Source of the DNA: Siniperca chuatsi
Lineage: Eukaryota > Chordata > Actinopteri > Centrarchiformes > Sinipercidae
DNA: 64,000 nucleotides
NCBI RefSeq assembly: GCF_020085105.1
Contig: NC_058061.1
Coordinates: 3,322,284 to 3,386,283, forward strand
Direction of reading: 5' to 3'
In this document: in pieces, positions 37,401 to 48,210 of the stretch
Position numbering within the stretch: the first letter of the stretch is position 1
Layout of the letters: each line of letters opens with the position of its first letter
Notes under the pieces: generated by a model
Seen by the model: the letters and a program-made list of their open reading frames with translations, nothing else
What the model was told of the DNA's origin: nothing
The model's database searches: none
Translations under genes and position numbers: made by a program

Positions 37401-38059
37401 ATGTTCAGCACCAAATGAGTGCATTGGTGTGGAATAAAGTGTAAGAACACAGTCGATGCAGATATTCCTGAAGTCATTCCTGAGTCATTCATGTCACGTA
37501 TGGGTGCTTTCAGTGAATAAAAAAAACAATATCATGGATTTCTTGTCGTTAACATTTTTTGTGTCGTCTTTAATTTGTACCATCGCACGTGATCACAGAT
37601 GTTTGCATGCAGTAACAACAGGTAACAAAAGGAAAAGTTTTACATCTCTTCAGCAGACATGAATCATACTTCACTTTGGAGTAAAATTATTACAATAAAC
37701 ACAATGTTAGTCAGACTGCACAGCATCATAAGCAGAGGTATAGCATGTTCGTCTCCACATTCAGACAGTAAAGACAACATCACAGACAATAGCTGTGGTG
37801 CATAAAGAGACAGTGTGGTGTGAGACAGAGTCACGGAAAGCTGAACAAACAGGCATATTAGCATTATGAAAACACAAAAAAACACAGTAATGTTGTTATT
37901 GTTGGCTCCACCGTCTGCACGCCTCTTCACACATACCTCAGGCAAAGACGGGACAAAAAGTGTGAGATGGTGAGCAACAGGGAGTGGGTGTGTGCTGTGG
38001 GTGGGGAGAGTTTTGGGAGGGCTTTAGGTGTCACACATTCCCCAGCAAGATCTAAAGAG

Positions 38060-38120
38060 TGAACCCAGTGTCTCCAGTCTGGCATTCCCTGAGCGAGCAG
38101 CACACCTGTGATCCGGACAG
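38060..38120 (+). other. candidate 5' noncoding exon of actinoporin-like copy B
   Basis: A strong donor (ggacag/gtaggtgg) sits at 38120/38121. An acceptor (gtcgcag) lies 18 bases before the copy B ATG. The exon's left limit is a guess; the best upstream TATA-like word is gatctaaag at about 38048. Confidence 0.35.
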
Positions 38121-38311
38121 GTAGGTGGAGGTTTACTGACAAATATTATTCAGTGAACTGTGATGTAGAAGGATTTAGCACCGTATATGTTTTGTCATAG
38201 GCACCGTTTTCAGAAGTATCTACATGAAACTACTCCACTGCACTGTAATACAGATCTGCAGATTACACTTTACACCTGTCGTGCTCTGTCGCAGCCTTTA
38301 CCAGCAACAAT

Positions 38312-39019
38312 ATGAGTGAATCAGCAGAGGCTTTGGCAGCTAACATCAAAAGCCGAAGGAACATCACCATCGAGATCACCAACATCACCAATAACTACTG
38401 CCTAGTTGACCCCAAGTAAGTGCAAGACTTAAAAGACAAGATTGTATTGTTGAAAAAAAGAGTGCATGTTCATTTCCTTTGCATGGATAAACTGAGGTTA
38501 AAAGTGCAGCTTGAATAAAAATAAGTGTACCCATTCATTATCTAGTTTTCCCTTACTTTTATTCCTTTTCTTGCCTTTCAAAAAAGGGTTTACCTGGACA
38601 GTGGCAACTGCCACAGCCCACCCCAACCCACCGTACGCCCCCTGAAAACCGAGGTGTGCAACTTCAGCAAGACCAGCGCCAAAGCCTGCGGCGCAGTGGG
38701 CGTCCTGACCTATGACCTGTTTGAGAGGCAAAGCAACTGTGCTACGGAGACATTAGCTATAATGTTCTCCGTGCCCTATGACTATAACATGTACAAGAAC
38801 TGGTTGGCCGTGGGAATCTACGAGCACGGCAAAGAGTGCAACGAGAGTCTGTACAAAGAGATGTATTACAACAAAGAGCAGCAGGGCTTTGTACGGGAGG
38901 AGGCCAAAGGCTGTAGTCTCACGTATAAGGGCAAGCACCTGGACATCATGGCTACCATGTCCCCTTTGGGCAGGGCCATTTTGAAGGTAGAGGTGTGGGA
39001 CAAGGTCTTCACTCACTAA
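38312..39019 (+). CDS. apnl: actinoporin-like protein, copy B (two coding exons)
   Basis: The tandem paralogue of copy A, starting 0.94 kb after copy A's stop. Exons: 38312-38415 and 38587-39019 (stop TAA); 178 aa. The intron falls at the same place and phase as in copy A, inside the Lys codon of the exon-1-terminal Pro-Lys, but is only 171 bp. Seen: GAVGVLTYDL, then SVPYDYN and YKNWLAVGI as in copy A, and a C-terminal KVEVWDK. Copy B has extra cysteines that copy A lacks (SGNC, KACG, AKGC), while copy A has RACM where B has IMAT. By eye about half the positions of the two proteins agree. No signal peptide. AATAAA at 39127. Expected, like A, to be a soluble lipid-binding protein; activity is unproven. 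Confidence 0.88.
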
Positions 39020-39126
39020 GCCGATGAATCATTATTGTCAAAATAATCCAGTTTGACAGACCAGTGTGCAGTGTTACATATGTTTAGCCCTTTGTACACC
39101 TGTGCTACTGTACCATCTGTTCATGC

Positions 39127-39132
39127 AATAAA
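39127..39132 (+). terminator. polyadenylation signal of actinoporin-like copy B
   Basis: AATAAA 108 bp after the stop codon, the first one downstream. Confidence 0.6.
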
Positions 39133-39623
39133 TCCAGAATGAGTCTGATATGACAAAACTTGTGTCTTAGTGATCATTACAAAAAACAAGTCTTGGCGAA
39201 GCTTCAGAGCGGTCGAGCCCAACTTGCGGAACAAGTTAATGTTTGTCTAAATGAGTCATATCTGTAATTTATCAACCTGTATTTGTTCTTGATTTAAAGC
39301 ACAAATATAATTTCTACTTATTTGATACATGTTCAGAAAGCCTCCACCAGCAGCGCCTTATGGAAATGAATGTGATACAAAATAGATTATGAAATAAAAT
39401 AAAATGAAAGATCATCAGATATTATTAAGTAAATAATAAGATAATAGACATATTGATTTCCAAGATACTGAGGTCTGGTGTTTCTTTGAATTACCAACAA
39501 ATTCTGTAAAGATGAAACTTCATGCTAAAATCCCTCCAGCTGCAGTGTACAGGTCTATTGCACAAGGTCACCCTCTAGTGGTCAAAAGTCTTTGGTGCAG
39601 ACAAAAGGAATACCTACACAGTA

Positions 39624-39624
<1 letters not shown>

Positions 39625-39695
<71 letters not shown>

Positions 39696-39710
39696 ATATA
39701 TATATATATA
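39625..39710. repeat. (GT)n then (TA)n microsatellite
   Basis: About 68 bp of GT repeats directly followed by a short TA run. Confidence 0.95.
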
Positions 39711-39870
39711 GCATCATCAGTAATTCAATAAAGTACATGGATCACTTTTCCATATTTTAATGAGTTATAAGCTGATTTGTCTGAGGTCAGTGTCCCTTCC
39801 CCACACCAGGTCAGCTGTAGGTAAAATATCTGCCCTCACAAGAAAAACTACCAGCCGTTTGTTCAAATGC

Positions 39871-40085
39871 TTAAAAGGAATACTTTGAGATTTTGAGAAA
39901 TACGCTTATTCACTTTCTTGCCGAGAGTTGGATGAGAAGATCGACTCTCATAACTGTACATTAAATATGAAGCGACAGCCAGCAGCTGGTTAGCATAACT
40001 TATAGGAGTGCTATCAATCTTCTCATCTAACTCTTGGCAAGGAAATGAATAAGCTTATTGCCAAAATGTCAAACTATTCCTTTAA
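39871..40085. mobile_element. short internally deleted copy of the TTAAAGGAATA MITE
   Basis: Only about 215 bp, yet both termini are intact: it opens ttaaaaggaatactttgag and closes gtcaaactattcctttaa, with cgagagttggatgagaag mirrored by cttctcatctaactcttgg. It shows the ends of the family most cleanly. Confidence 0.8.
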
Positions 40086-40629
40086 AGCAAGCTATATTTA
40101 CATGAATGTGACAAGGACAGCAAGGATAGCAGCCGTGTGAAAGGTGGAGAAGAGACCGCCGTTCACATCCTGCTTCCCCAAAACAAATTCAGGTAAAAGA
40201 CAGCACACCAGTAGTAAAAACAACAAACAAGAGAATCAGTGAAGCCTTCATCAGAGGCCGTCGCATCAGCAGTTTTGTCAGTCCATTAACTGTCAATAAG
40301 ATTCGCCAAAATGGTGAAAACATGAGGTGATTCTTTTGCTTTCTTTTGGCCCTGCAGTGCTGCCTTTTTCCTACATTTCTTTTGGAGAAACAAACATATT
40401 ACTGTAAAGTCGGTGTTGGTTTCTTTTAACCCTTAAAATCTTTCCCAATCTTAACCAGGTAAACCTAACCAAACCTTACAGATTATATGAATCATTTGCG
40501 TAACGGTCATTTGTAACAGTTTTGGAAAGCACTGACAAATGACGCTTTTTGTTTGGAGGACTTGTTGAAAAGACACTAAATTAGCTCGAACACTTCAAAG
40601 ATCTAATTATAGTAATAATGTAATCTGGA
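40086..40629. other. 3' flank of the ENDOD1-like gene
   Basis: Between the MITE and the stop codon of the minus-strand nuclease gene. I see no coding signal or known repeat; it probably includes its 3' UTR. Confidence 0.4.
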
Positions 40630-43301
40630 TCAATCGGATCCAGAGCACTGCTCATAAAAAACACTGACAACAGTGTTGAACCTGTCCTTCAGGTACATCT
40701 CAAGTGTTTCCAGTGGCATTTGTCTCACATCATATCCCCTGAACTGTTTCTTAGCTGTCTTGCTAACAGGCACAATCTCCTCGCTGCTGTTGCGGTCGTT
40801 GCGGCCAATAGCAGCATATGTGGGAAGTGCATCCTTCAGTTCGTCTGGGAGGCTGTGGTTGTAGTTTGGGCAGCAGTAGGCGGACCAAATGTACTCGGGC
40901 ACAGCCACGCGATGATTTTTGAGCCAATGCTCGTCGCTCCGGTAAGGGATGATGCCAGTCACTATGAAAGCCTCTCCGAGACAGTAGGTCCCCAAGGTTT
41001 GGTTGACATTCTGCTCCAGGACTTCCCAAGGCCCATCATTGGAGCCTGCCTTCTGAGGGACCACATTAGTGAGGGTGAAGGTGGCGGAGCGGTCCTCGCG
41101 GCTCTGGTGGTGAAGGCTGGGGTTCAAGTGGCCACGAGAATAGGTGGAATTAATGTAGTCCAGCTCCACCGCCTGGCTGTCCACCACGTTCTGGTCCAGA
41201 GGGCCCGGAGGGAAGGGGATCATGTTGCCATCAGCTCCTGGGTAGGTCAACTGTTTATTGGAGGGTGGAAGGAAAAAGTGATGTAGTTTTAAAGTTGACT
41301 ACATGTCATACAGACCTTATGTTTCACTGTGTAATTCAGAGGAAGACTGACTCAATGACTGAAGCTGCTTTAACGCTATCTGGCCAAAATAATGTGGACA
41401 CCCCTAAAAGTCTACAGCCATGCTAACAGCTCTCTGTACTCAGGCACAGCGGTGCTTTGAGGCAAATGCTAACATCAGCATGCTAACATGCTCACAATGA
41501 CAATGCTAACATGCTGGTGTTTAGCAGGTATAATGTTTACCACGTTCACCATCTTAGTTTAGCATGTTAGCATGCTAACATGTACTGATTAGCAGTAAAC
41601 ACAAAGTACAGCTGAAGCTAATGGGAATGTCATTAGTTCTGCAGGTATTTGGTCATAAACCGAAGTATTGGACAAATACAAATTCTGACCTGATGATGGC
41701 GCTAGATGATAAATCACCAAAGTTATTGGGATTCCTCCTCTGGGGACCATGAATGTATTGACCAAAGTGGTGGACCGACCGACCGACCGACCGACGTTGC
41801 CATCCCTAGAGCCACGCCACTAGCATGGCTAAAAAGTAGTGAGGTCATGAGTCCTAATCACCCCAGTGCAACATAACCAATTTTTAACTAGGCATCAAAT
41901 TAAGTAAAATTTTCACGTTTGTTTATTAATTTAACTGCAGTGAATTTTCTGTACGTTTTATCTCCCTACGTGATGGTTTAAAGGCTGTTTCGAAGCCTTC
42001 AAGACATTGCCAGCATTATAATTATAGTGGAGAAATACTCAATCCCTCTATTTTATTCTAATTTAAATCATTTCTGTATTTATTTTTTGCCTAAAAACAG
42101 TCAGCGTTGAGTGTAAAAAGTACCAGAATCAGCCTTCAAAAACCCACCATGTGGAATTTGCACGATTAAAATCCTCACATTCCCAGAAACGATACTGAAA
42201 GTCGTGACCTTGGTGTCCTCAGTGGAAGCTATAGCCCTGGTTATAAGTAAGAGGAAACTAAATGCTTAGCTTACAATTATATTTTAGTCAACAGTGTGCT
42301 TCCTGTTTCAACATGACAATACCCCAGCACAAAGCCAGCTCCAGAAAGAAATGGTTTTCCCAGTTTGGTGTGGAAGGATGTGACTGGCAGAGCCCTGAGC
42401 CAGGCCTTACAGCTGTGTACAGCAGCAGATTAATGTGCATGGCTTTGGAGGGACATGTTTAATAATCACATATGGATGTATTGTTTGGCTATCCAAATAC
42501 TTTTGGCCATGCAATGTACCAGATTAGGGTTCATGGCTAGTATGAACAATACAGTATGTGTTGACAAAGCACAAATGAGACAATTCTCCTTTGTTGGGCT
42601 TCATTTCCTCATTTTCTTATTTACTGAAAACACATTACATAACTGATGCTAAACTGGAACATCAGCATTTTTTTTTTCTTGAAGAGTCAAGTCTCTTTGA
42701 ACATGTGGAAGAACAAAGTCTTGTTTCAGTGCCAACATATTGTGTTATAGCAGTTAAGACAAAATGAAACGAGTTGTAAAACGCATCTGAATAAAACCAG
42801 AAAATTAAATAAATGTCTTCACAGATCAGCTGAGTGTGACCAGTGCATCCGTTCAAAGCAGAACCTGTAAATATATACAGGTATATATATATATATATAT
42901 ATGATATCTTCTTCTTCTCAGCTGAATATCCCACCTTTCACCTTCTTTAATCCTCATTTTATGGGATTCTAACAGTTACTTACTGTATAAATTCATGTCT
43001 ATGAATCAGACAGAAATCTTCTCACCTGTGGCTCAAACTTCCAGGACGCGGTGGGTCTCTTTCCTGCAGGTACAGTGTACGAATAGGCGGAGAACCACGG
43101 AGAGCGGCGTGGTCGACTGTACAGTGTGGCAAAGCGGTACTGGTTGTAATAACGTTGGCAGATCGGGGTCCCAGCCAGACCTTTAGGAGGCCAAGACTTA
43201 TAGAAGACCTGCAGGCACGTAGCGAAGTCCCCCACATCAGCCGCACACAGGCACCACCCTGCAGCGAGGGCCAGGACAGCTGGAGCCAAGCAATGGGCCA
43301 T
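40630..43301 (-). CDS. ENDOD1-like secreted DNA/RNA non-specific endonuclease, two coding exons
   Basis: Belongs to the endonuclease domain-containing 1 (ENDOD1-like) branch of the beta-beta-alpha metal (DNA/RNA non-specific) nucleases, expanded in fish. Exons: 43026-43301 and 40630-41250, phase-0 intron, 298 aa. I chose the ATG at 43301 instead of the in-frame one at 43328, because it starts directly with a signal peptide (MAHCLAPAVLALAAGWCLC). Seen: FATCLQVFYKSWPPKG and ICQRYYNQYRFATLY near the N-terminus; YSRGHLNPS with the general-base His at about residue 133; TLTNVVPQKAGSNDGPW with the metal-site Asn expected in this block. The classical DRGH motif reads SRGH here. The intron (1.8 kb) contains Tc1-like and gctaacatgctaac-type repeats. 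Likely a secreted or lysosomal nuclease; the substrate is unknown. Confidence 0.88.
41385..41840. repeat. gctaacatgctaac-type repeat inserted in a Tc1-like end
   Basis: 41385-41405 is a Tc1-type terminus (tggccaaaataatgtggaca). 41408-41835 is a fairly complete copy of the dispersed repeat, including (GACC)n at 41773-41794 and the end gccatccctagagccacg. It lies in the ENDOD1-like intron. Confidence 0.65.
42300..42530 (+). mobile_element. Tc1-like transposon fragment
   Basis: It opens at caacatgacaataccccagc, equivalent to position 1 of the window. It continues with cccagtttggtgtggaag and a tggctttggagggacatg block, and ends at an imperfect terminus atacttttggccatgcaat. The reading frame is broken. 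Confidence 0.6.
42882..42902. repeat. (AT)n short microsatellite
   Basis: A short TA run next to the ENDOD1-like first coding exon. Confidence 0.7.
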
Positions 43302-45483
43302 TTCAGTCACTGACAGTTTGAAATGCAACCGTCAAATGCCCAGTGGCGAGTCATGCCTCCACACAGACTCTCAGTGAAATGTGGTGGAGCATGAATTAAT
43401 TGAGAGCTGTTCCCTTTTCGGCCTCTCAGTGAAAGCAGAAGCAGTTTTAACATCAGTTTCGGTTGTGTTTTTTAGAGGAAAGCAATCCAGCTTGCTATGA
43501 CTGTTGCACTTCAGTACATTTCACTTAAAGCGAAAAGTTCAACTCAGAACACAGCCTTGCTCCTTGGTGTTGGACAAGTGACTTAAACTGTAATCAATGA
43601 CTCGGGTTTACCTGTTGGTCCACACCAACGCCCCCTCTTCTGCTCTTTACTACGGAGCCCTCTAAAGGTCACTGCGAGGATTAGTTTGAGGACAACTTTT
43701 GCGTTTTCTAGCAATATTTCTTCTTCCAGTCCTTCTGAGCAGTATGTCTGTTTGCAGTGGAAGGTAGTGTGGAGATGTGAAGTTAATGTTTATGGACACC
43801 TCACCTTATATGATGTCTGTTGCAAAGAAGTCAGCCATAGAGCATTATCAGACTTCTGGGTAGGAGCCGTATGTATAAGGAATTACTGCTCCACACTTAC
43901 AGCAACAGGCCTCCTACCAAAAACCTGTTTCAGCACTGAAGGTTACTTTAATTTGTTTTGTGCAAAGAACAGAGGAGCCTGTGCAAATGAGCTTTTTGAG
44001 ATAGATTCAACTGCACATCTGTAATTCCGCCTCTGGAGATGGTATACTACAGAGTAGAGTAACTGTTCACGAATCCTGCAGAGACCTCTTGATCTAAGAA
44101 CTCGTTTAAGTTTATTTTCACTAATTCCATAACCATGCCGGCCTAGTGAGCAGCAGTACTGCTGTGGTAGTAATGCCCAGTTCAAAGTAAAATTCAGTGA
44201 GCTGATCCATGCTGGGGCAGGTGAGCGGAAATAGAGATACGGCTCAGAAGGAATGGAAGGAGAAAAGTATTGCGAGTAACGCAAAAAAATCCTCAAAAAT
44301 CTCTTGCAATGACCTTTAAGGGTCTCCGTAATACACGACCCTGGTCTGAAATGGAGGGAATGTTTATAGCAACATGTCAAGCAACACTGTATTTTTCAGA
44401 TTTATGTTTCTGCAGATTAATAAATAGTTGTGGAACTAAATGTGTGTATAGTGGCTGTTCTTGTATCTGAAAACAAGTATACAACTATATATGTGAAAAG
44501 ACACGTAACGCTTGTGCTTGTGTTACCACATTCTAATATTACAATGCTGTGAGGAAGTAGTGGCTCTCAGTTTCACCATTGTACAGCGGTCAGCTCAGTA
44601 TTTAAAATAGATGAGAGTGCAGAGGTTAAAATAAGCAAAGTTCCTTATGCTGAAATGCTGGTGATGTGTTTAAGAAGTTTAAACAATAGTTATGCAGCTG
44701 CGTGATGGGTGTAATTTGTCTAATCTAAGATAAACAAAAAACAATCAAGCATAAAGTTCCCCGTACTTCATAAGGAGATGCGTCTATTGTTTCTTGCTTT
44801 ACGTCGCATTCATGGATGTATTAAGATAACTGGATACCGTATTTCCAAGGTGGGGGCCCATTTATTCCAATAAAAGTTGCTCACCGGGCCCATTGAGCAG
44901 GTGCATTAGAGTCCGCTGACCATGCCGACTATGCTGAATATAGAATAACACCAGCCTTATTCTTTAAATCCAGGCGGCCTAGGATAATGGTTGGCTGTAG
45001 TCTTGATAAAACTGTTTAAAACTGTACGAAATACCATGTGAAAAGCACCTAAATGTCCCAACGAGCCACAGAGGGAAAAAAACACCAAAGGTAAGACTGA
45101 ATATCCTGCAGGTGTGTGAAACTGAAAAGAATTTCCCCACAACAGACACAACACTGCTTAAACAAAAAATATAGACAGAAAAACAAAAATCAGACTTCTA
45201 AATAACTAAATTAACTAATTAATTAGTGCACAAGGCTCTGCTTTGGGCTACATTATAAATTCACTGTCACGATTGAAAACATTGGTTAAATTTACTAAAA
45301 ATAAACTTTTCAGACATTATTGACCCTCTCTCTGACCTTCTGGTTTTGGAAGTGGTAAAGTACTTTCCAAGTAAAACGCACCCTTGCGTAGTTAAACACA
45401 CGGAGAGGTTTTGTTATTACAGTCTTACTGGTGGCTGCTGTTAGCTAATGTTAGTAAACTTTAGATAGATATTCCATTCCATT

Positions 45484-45899
45484 GTTTCCATTCACTCTCA
45501 CTCGTGTCGCGTAATGATGATGTCCTTGAAGCAGACTCTTAGGAAATGTGGCTACAGTGGCCACTGTCCAGCAAAAGCTACATGGTCTAGTTTTAAAGCC
45601 ACTAAAGAGCCAGATATTTCTCTCATGAGTTGGTGATGATTTATATTTTCCAGGTGGACAGAAACACAACTCGAAATGAATGTTAATGTTGCTCTGTGAC
45701 TGCTGGATGTGTAATAGGCAACTGTTTGCTAACTCGTTAGCCCTGACAACTTTGTAAGGTGCTAATATGTCACTGTTGTGTTTACAGCTTGTGTGCTGCT
45801 CCCAACGGGCCAGAAATACCAAATACCTAACATTTCTTCAATGGACTGAACATATTAAAAAATAAAAAGTACTCCAGGGTCTTGGAACTTCCCTTTCCT
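45484..45899. repeat. tandem duplication unit 1 (416 bp)
   Basis: Identical by eye to 45917-46332 at an offset of 433 bp. The 17 bp between the copies (45900-45916) repeat the end of the unit (ggaacttccctttcct). The interior belongs to dispersed repeat family A. The two similar open frames on the minus strand are products of this duplication, not genes. Confidence 0.9.
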
Positions 45900-45916
45900 T
45901 GGAACTTCCCTTTCCT

Positions 45917-46332
45917 GTTTCCATTCACTCTCACTCGTGTCGCGTAATGATGATGTCCTTGAAGCAGACTCTTAGGAAATGTGGCTACAGTGGCCACTGT
46001 CCAGCAAAAGCTACATGGTCTAGTTTTAAAGCCACTAAAGAGCCAGATATTTCTCTCATGAGTTGGTGATGATTTATATTTTCCAGGTGGACAGAAACAC
46101 AACTCGAAATGAATGTTAATGTTGCTCTGTGACTGCTGGATGTGTAATAGGCAACTGTTTGCTAACTCGTTAGCCCTGACAACTTTGTAAGGTGCTAATA
46201 TGTCACTGTTGTGTTTACAGCTTGTGTGCTGCTCCCAACGGGCCAGAAATACCAAATACCTAACATTTCTTCAATGGACTGAACATATTAAAAAATAAAA
46301 AGTACTCCAGGGTCTTGGAACTTCCCTTTCCT
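45917..46332. repeat. tandem duplication unit 2 (416 bp)
   Basis: The second copy of the unit at 45484-45899. Followed within about 20 bp by a GT microsatellite. Confidence 0.9.
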
Positions 46333-46351
46333 GCACAATGTTTTGCATGAC

Positions 46352-46352
<1 letters not shown>

Positions 46353-46398
<46 letters not shown>

Positions 46399-46431
46399 CG
46401 TGGGTGTGTGTGTGTGTGTGTGGGTGGGTGC
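46353..46431. repeat. (GT)n microsatellite with GGGC interruptions
   Basis: A GT array of about 80 bp interrupted by gggcgtggg and bordered by tgggtgggtg. Confidence 0.95.
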
Positions 46432-47224
46432 ATGTCTCTCTCTGTGTGAGTGTGTATGCAGCACAGAGAGAGGGCGGGCTCTGTGGGAAAACTTTTCCTC
46501 TCCTCCCCTTCAAAATACACACATACATCTAAAGTCCATCTGTTAAACCCCCCTCCCCCATCACCCTCACTTCCTTATGCAACACAATAATCGGGTTTGG
46601 AGTCTGGATTCTTGTCCACACAGACGCTGGGCTTCACTTGTCCAGAGAAGGCTCAAAGTACATTTCTCCATTGTTTCAGTGATTTAAGGTAGGTTACAAC
46701 ATCTCACTTTTTTGAGCAACATGAACAACTCAGATAAATGCCTTCACAGCATTACTGAAAAGTAGTTACTCTGTTTTGCTCACACTAACTTGTGCAGGAC
46801 TCTAAATAACTCTATTTTCAACAGTTTTTGATTATTGGAAGTGGCTGATCTGTAGGTAAGAGTGCATGGTGTTAGATTCCTCTTTTAGCTTTCTCATCAA
46901 TAGACATGCAGAAAGGAAACTGGACACTTGAGGGCATGTTTCTTCTGCATGTTATGAATGGAGACTGCTAAGTGTTTTAGCCTGTTAGCAAGTCCCTGCT
47001 GAATGCAGATGATGAGAGAGATTAGAGACCATAGTAACACCAGGCATTAGTCAGTCCATGCATTCCACTGGTCTTAGATCTGTTAAATCATCATTTCAGG
47101 CACTCTGAGTGTTGTGCATGTTAATCAAACTTGACTGAAGACCTGACCACCAGCCAATCACTGACAACCTTGTACATCATGAATGCGATCAAGCATGTCC
47201 TGTCTCAGTGACTGTGTCGTAATG

Positions 47225-47960
47225 ATTCAGTCTCCCTTGAAGATGATTCCATCGTAACATGTTATTTCTTCTCTGTAGTTCCAGCAGTCTTGAATGTTTT
47301 TGGGGATTTGGCTCCTCCCTTCTGGCCAGCCTGCACGTACCACCTGTCTAGGTGTCTGAAATGTTTCATCATCAGCTGTCTCCTTTCTAATGTTTTGTAG
47401 CTTGTCAGCAGACACAGGCAGGCTTGCTATAATCATATGTACATGTGTCTCTGTATCTGTTGCTGTGCCTGGTATGTAAGCTCTTGATAAGGAGTCTGCA
47501 ACTGTTATTTCTTCGCCAGGTCGGTATTTCACATTCATCTGGTACTTTCTCAACGTTAACGTCTGTATTCTTGCAGGAGCAGAGCTGAGTGGCGTGGTTT
47601 GTGATCAGATTCAACTTGAATTTCTTTGCCATAGACAAACTGATGCAATCTTTCAAGTCCAAAAACCATTGCCAACATTTCTTTCTCAATTTGTGCTTAG
47701 CGTTGTTCTGTTTCACTCATGGCTCTTGAGGCATATGCAACAGGTTTTTCTTCCTGTAGAAGCACAGCTCCTGAGCCACTCTTAGACACATCAACTGACA
47801 GTTTCACAGTCTGAGGTCATAATATTTCAATACAGGTGCTTCTGTGAACATTGTTTTTTTTAGCTTGGTAATATCTCATTCATGCTCCTTCTCCCAATGC
47901 CAAACCACGTATGTTTTTTTATGCCAAAATCTTGATTGAGTTGTGAGCATCGCTGTCTGG
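47225..47960 (-). mobile_element. Ty3/Gypsy-like retrotransposon pol fragment (RT end, RNase H, start of integrase), decayed
   Basis: Reading the minus strand from 47.96 to 47.2 kb gives the end of a reverse transcriptase (FTEAPVLKYYD at about 47840), an RNase H region (47600-47815: SVDVSKSGSGAVLLQ, then AYASRAMSETEQ and EKEMLAMVFGLERL), the connection motif KYRPGEEITVADSLSRAY at 47475-47530, and a short stretch leading towards the integrase zinc-binding region. Stops and frame changes break it (for example TAA after SETEQR). No LTR is seen. It is a dead internal fragment lying antisense just upstream of the UGT gene. Confidence 0.85.
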
Positions 47961-48210
47961 AGCTGATGTGCTGGCTCTGAGAAACCGTCTCGTCCTCTCT
48001 GGCTGTTAGCTTCGCAGCAGCAACTGTAGGGACAGGTTACTAACCCACAACCTAGCTAAGCTAACTCACAACCTAGCTGGTTGACTACATTTGTCAGTGA
48101 TAATTAACATGAAGCATGACATAAGGACTCATCGTAATAGGTTATTACTGCAAAATTTGCAGTTGCTCACATTAAACTTGTATGGTTTTTTTTCTTCTCA
48201 GAGTTAATCC

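Larger units (their letters stand above)
43302..48210. other. ENDOD1-like to UGT intergenic region
   Basis: It contains no coding exon I can support. 43330-45480 shows no recognised element. 45484-46332 is a tandem duplication, 46353-46431 a GT array and 47225-47960 a decayed Ty3/Gypsy fragment. A donor at 46688/46689 (ttaag/gtaggtt) could end a noncoding first exon of the UGT gene, since the UGT ATG is preceded by an acceptor at 48200-48201; this is only a suggestion. Confidence 0.5.

Noticed and set aside
43302-43328. Upstream in-frame ATG at 43328 for the ENDOD1-like protein
   Set aside because: It would put nine residues including charged ones before an otherwise standard signal peptide; the ATG at 43301 is the more likely start.
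43943-44380. Minus-strand 145-codon frame between the ENDOD1-like gene and the duplication
   Set aside because: No recognisable domain, low-complexity start and no splice signals in keeping; treated as chance.
45451-46255. Two similar minus-strand open frames (123 and 142 codons)
   Set aside because: They are the same frame in the two units of the tandem duplication and lie within dispersed repeat A. No family match, splice context or start context supports a protein.
47225-47553. 108-codon minus-strand frame as a host gene
   Set aside because: It contains the KYRPGEEITVADSLSRAY connection motif of Ty3/Gypsy pol and continues upstream into a broken RNase H region; it is a retroelement fragment.
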